Of a stretch of DNA of 64,000 bases, positions 61,856-64,000 are shown piece after piece. The first letter of the stretch is position 1. The number at the start of each line of letters is the position of its first letter. The stretch is from contig NZ_WKJH01000001.1 in NCBI RefSeq assembly GCF_009674825.1, positions 62,001 through 126,000 on the forward strand, read 5' to 3'. The DNA comes from Maribacter luteus. GTDB taxonomy: Bacteria; Bacteroidota; Bacteroidia; Flavobacteriales; Flavobacteriaceae. Below the pieces are notes generated by a model. That model did no database searches. It was not told where the DNA came from and saw nothing but the letters and a program-made list of their open reading frames with translations. The position numbers and the translations under genes are program-made.

Positions 61856-64000
61856 TTAATTGTAATAATAAGAACCCACCCAAGTGTAATTCTTTTCATT
61901 TATTTTCAATGTATGTTTCGCTTCTTTAGAAGCGTTCGTATTTGCAATAATAAATAGTTTAGTATTTCCTTTTATAGTAGTAATTGAAATAGCTGTATAG
62001 TCCACTGTATCCAACACCACTTTCAACGCTGCAATATTACTATTGGAGTTCACAGCAGATTCCGATACAGGGCTATAACTACCATGTGCTTCAACCACCG
62101 AAACAAAAAGACTGTTTTGAACTTCTTTTCTCCGAATTAGAAAACCTGCTTCTCTTCTAAGGTTAAATTCAGGGTCATTCGCCCCTATTCTAACAAAGCT
62201 TAGTTCATCATTTTTCAATGTCGCCGACGTTAAGGTGTAGAAACTCCCTTTATCCAACCAGCTTAATTTGGTGTTTTCCCCTATTGGGTGCCCACTGCCT
62301 TCCGACCATAAATGTTGATATCCATTATCTTTCCCTAAAGGCTCAAGTATTTGCGGAACCTCGTATTCAAAATTCGTTTTTAATACTTGCCCCATAAAAT
62401 AAAAGGGTAGGTCATATTGATTTACACTATCTGATTTTACTTTGAATATATCAAGCAAGAATGGCTTTTCAAATCCTTCTTCCTTAATAATGGCCATGGT
62501 CCTATGCATTTCCGTTCCGGGATAGGCATTTGTTTCCTTAGCACTTACCAATTGTATCTCGGGTTTAGATGCATCAAAAAGGTACAAATCTGGATGATAC
62601 TTGCTTCCAATATCAAATTTACCCTGATAGTGGGACTTCCCATTCTGCACCAACGTATTATGGGCAATAGTCTGTTTGGCCCATGTTTTATTTTCCTTTA
62701 AATAGTTGCCACCACCTTTTTGTTCAATATTTACAAAACGTGCCAATCCGTAATCCTGCAATACTTCATCCCCCTTTTCATAGAACGAAAAGGACAATTT
62801 ATCATAATGACCATGACTTGAACCTTGGGCTGAATATTTAAAAACAAGTTCTAAATCTTCACTTCGTAAAATACCGACACCTCCCTGATTTCCATCCGGA
62901 CCATCGGTTAAGTTGATTGATTTTTTGTCGAACGGCTTGGCTTTTCCATTTTTTATACCAAGTGCAACTGCCAAACCAGAATCATCTAACAAGACTTTGT
63001 TTTGTTTTGCCGCAATACTTAACAAGCCTGGATCTTGATTTCCGAAATAATAAGAAATATCAACGGCTGTAACCAAAGCATCATTATAATAAGACATTCC
63101 TTTTTGTCCGTCGTTAAGCGGAAAAAAATCCCCATCTGCATCAGATAAATTCAATAGCGCATTGATCGATTTTAAAAGAACACCATCTTTATATTCAAAA
63201 ATTTTCAATTCAGGTTTTACGTTGTGTAGCCCTTCAGCAAAAATCAAAAATGGATACATGGCATAACGCTGATAATACGGACCTTCATTATAATAGCCAT
63301 CTGGTGAAAAAGGTTCTTCTATATTGGCTAAAAAACCAGCTTTTCCATCTTTATTCAAAAAACCACCATCATCATCTTTTGCTGTTTTGTCCAAATTCAC
63401 ACCTTTGATACCATATAGGGCCCGATCAATCAACTCTTTATCATTCATTACCAAACCAATCATACCAACAGCTGCATTACCCCACGTACTATGGTTATGG
63501 ACTCTTTGGTAAAATTGCGGACTGTCCACTGAAATATGATCTGCAAATGGTCTAAAAAGATTCTTTTCTAGTTTCTTTCTTTCGGCTTTACTTAAATAAT
63601 TATAAATACAATCATAAGCCTGGCTAACATAAACCAACCAATTGGAATCGTTTAGGCATTGCCAAAACAATTTACCCCTGGCGTACGACCTTGTTTTAGG
63701 ATGCAACGGTAATGTTCTATACATTCCTTCATATTGCATTAGCATGTCTTTTACGTACTTAGCATATTTTTCGTCATCCAAAATTTGGTATAAAACACCT
63801 GCTTTTTGCATGACTACCATATTACGCTTGTGTCTTACATGTGTGTAACCACCTGAATAATCCTTTGGGATTGGCGTATCAATGCCAAGAGCTATTTCGG
63901 CATCAACCTCTTCTTTCACTTGTTCCAAGGTTGCGTCAAAAATGGGAATACTACCCAATTCGGCCCTGATTTTTTCTACCCCTGCTTTGGTTAAAATCAG
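61856..64000 (-). CDS. PL17 oligoalginate lyase, 5' end outside window
   Basis: The frame is open to base 64000, so the start lies outside the window; the TTG at 63958 is an internal leucine, with 14 in-frame codons before it (LILTKAGVEKIRAE, a normal PL17 N-terminal segment). At least 714 residues are seen. The alpha/alpha barrel lyase domain (about 1-330) has YQRVHNHSTWGNAA and NEGPYYQRYAMYPF. The heparinase II/III-like beta-sheet domain follows (SSHGHYDKLSFSFYEKGDEV, then AHNTLVQNGKSH). It cleaves alginate oligomers to unsaturated monomers, supplying KdgF. A signal peptide, expected at the N-terminus, is outside the window. Confidence 0.93.
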   Translation of the reverse strand: MILTKAGVEKIRAELGSIPIFDATLEQVKEEVDAEIALGIDTPIPKDYSGGYTHVRHKRNMVVMQKAGVLYQILDDEKYAKYVKDMLMQYEGMYRTLPLHPKTRSYARGKLFWQCLNDSNWLVYVSQAYDCIYNYLSKAERKKLEKNLFRPFADHISVDSPQFYQRVHNHSTWGNAAVGMIGLVMNDKELIDRALYGIKGVNLDKTAKDDDGGFLNKDGKAGFLANIEEPFSPDGYYNEGPYYQRYAMYPFLIFAEGLHNVKPELKIFEYKDGVLLKSINALLNLSDADGDFFPLNDGQKGMSYYNDALVTAVDISYYFGNQDPGLLSIAAKQNKVLLDDSGLAVALGIKNGKAKPFDKKSINLTDGPDGNQGGVGILRSEDLELVFKYSAQGSSHGHYDKLSFSFYEKGDEVLQDYGLARFVNIEQKGGGNYLKENKTWAKQTIAHNTLVQNGKSHYQGKFDIGSKYHPDLYLFDASKPEIQLVSAKETNAYPGTEMHRTMAIIKEEGFEKPFLLDIFKVKSDSVNQYDLPFYFMGQVLKTNFEYEVPQILEPLGKDNGYQHLWSEGSGHPIGENTKLSWLDKGSFYTLTSATLKNDELSFVRIGANDPEFNLRREAGFLIRRKEVQNSLFVSVVEAHGSYSPVSESAVNSNSNIAALKVVLDTVDYTAISITTIKGNTKLFIIANTNASKEAKHTLKINEKNYTWVGSYYYN

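Noticed and set aside
1-64000. CRISPR arrays, insertion sequences, rRNA genes
   Set aside because: No regularly spaced repeats, transposase genes or rRNA sequence were found on reading the window; the repeats present are isolated pairs.

Overview
The window comes from a marine Bacteroidetes bacterium of the Flavobacteriaceae type. It is AT-rich, has SusC/SusD pairs and lipoprotein signals, shows promoter boxes of the form TAnnTTTG, and carries an alginate utilisation locus like those known from Zobellia-type alga-degrading flavobacteria. The species cannot be fixed from the sequence alone.

Positions 1-30142 look like the distal part of an integrated defence island. On the + strand at the left are a large protein of unknown function, open at the window edge, and a 1961-residue DEAH helicase with a DUF1998-like cysteine cluster. 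The pair resembles Druantia type III. From 8464 to 24179 a long minus-strand block encodes a complete type I restriction-modification system (hsdR, hsdS, hsdM) with DUF262/DUF1524 and DUF1643 genes inserted. Upstream of hsdM lie a glycine-rich membrane/coiled-coil protein, a DUF2130 protein with nuclease-like residues, a response-regulator-like protein, a fused protein (type I methyltransferase, HsdS-like recognition domain, histidine kinase) and a WYL-domain regulator. Four similar palindromes (TGTGCA-N7-TGCACA and variants) sit upstream of hsdR, the DUF2130 gene, the kinase fusion and the WYL gene, which suggests one regulon. Divergent from this is a RecQ-like helicase overlapping a tail-anchored coiled-coil gene, then two small unknown genes. 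The block ends at the 3' half of an initiator-type tRNA-Met gene (30101-30142), followed by a terminator: the expected scar of an island integrated in a tRNA gene.

Positions 30143-42600 are mixed chromosomal genes: an FAD/NAD(P)-binding protein, a metal-efflux module (ArsR repressor, permease, small membrane protein) with two copies of a 23-bp operator, an acyl-CoA ligase, a Tricorn-like protease, tRNA-Arg(TCT), a purine permease and a secreted-type MTA/SAH nucleosidase.

Positions 42703-64000 form a uronate/alginate catabolic locus, all on the minus strand. Alginate is cut outside or at the surface by a PL7 lipoprotein lyase, bound and imported by SusC/SusD plus a PKD lipoprotein, and reduced to monomers by a PL17 lyase (cut by the window edge). 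KdgF helps form DEH, which an SDR reductase, KdgK and the Eda aldolase convert to pyruvate and glyceraldehyde 3-phosphate. A PPi-type phosphofructokinase lies between kdgK and eda. A FadR-type GntR regulator has TTGGTnnnCCAA-type sites before its own gene and before susC. Downstream sit a hydroxyacid dehydrogenase and an operon for hexuronate use (SDR, UxuA, KduI, KduD).

The strongest candidate for an undescribed system is the kinase-methyltransferase fusion with its receiver partner inside a WYL-controlled type I restriction island.
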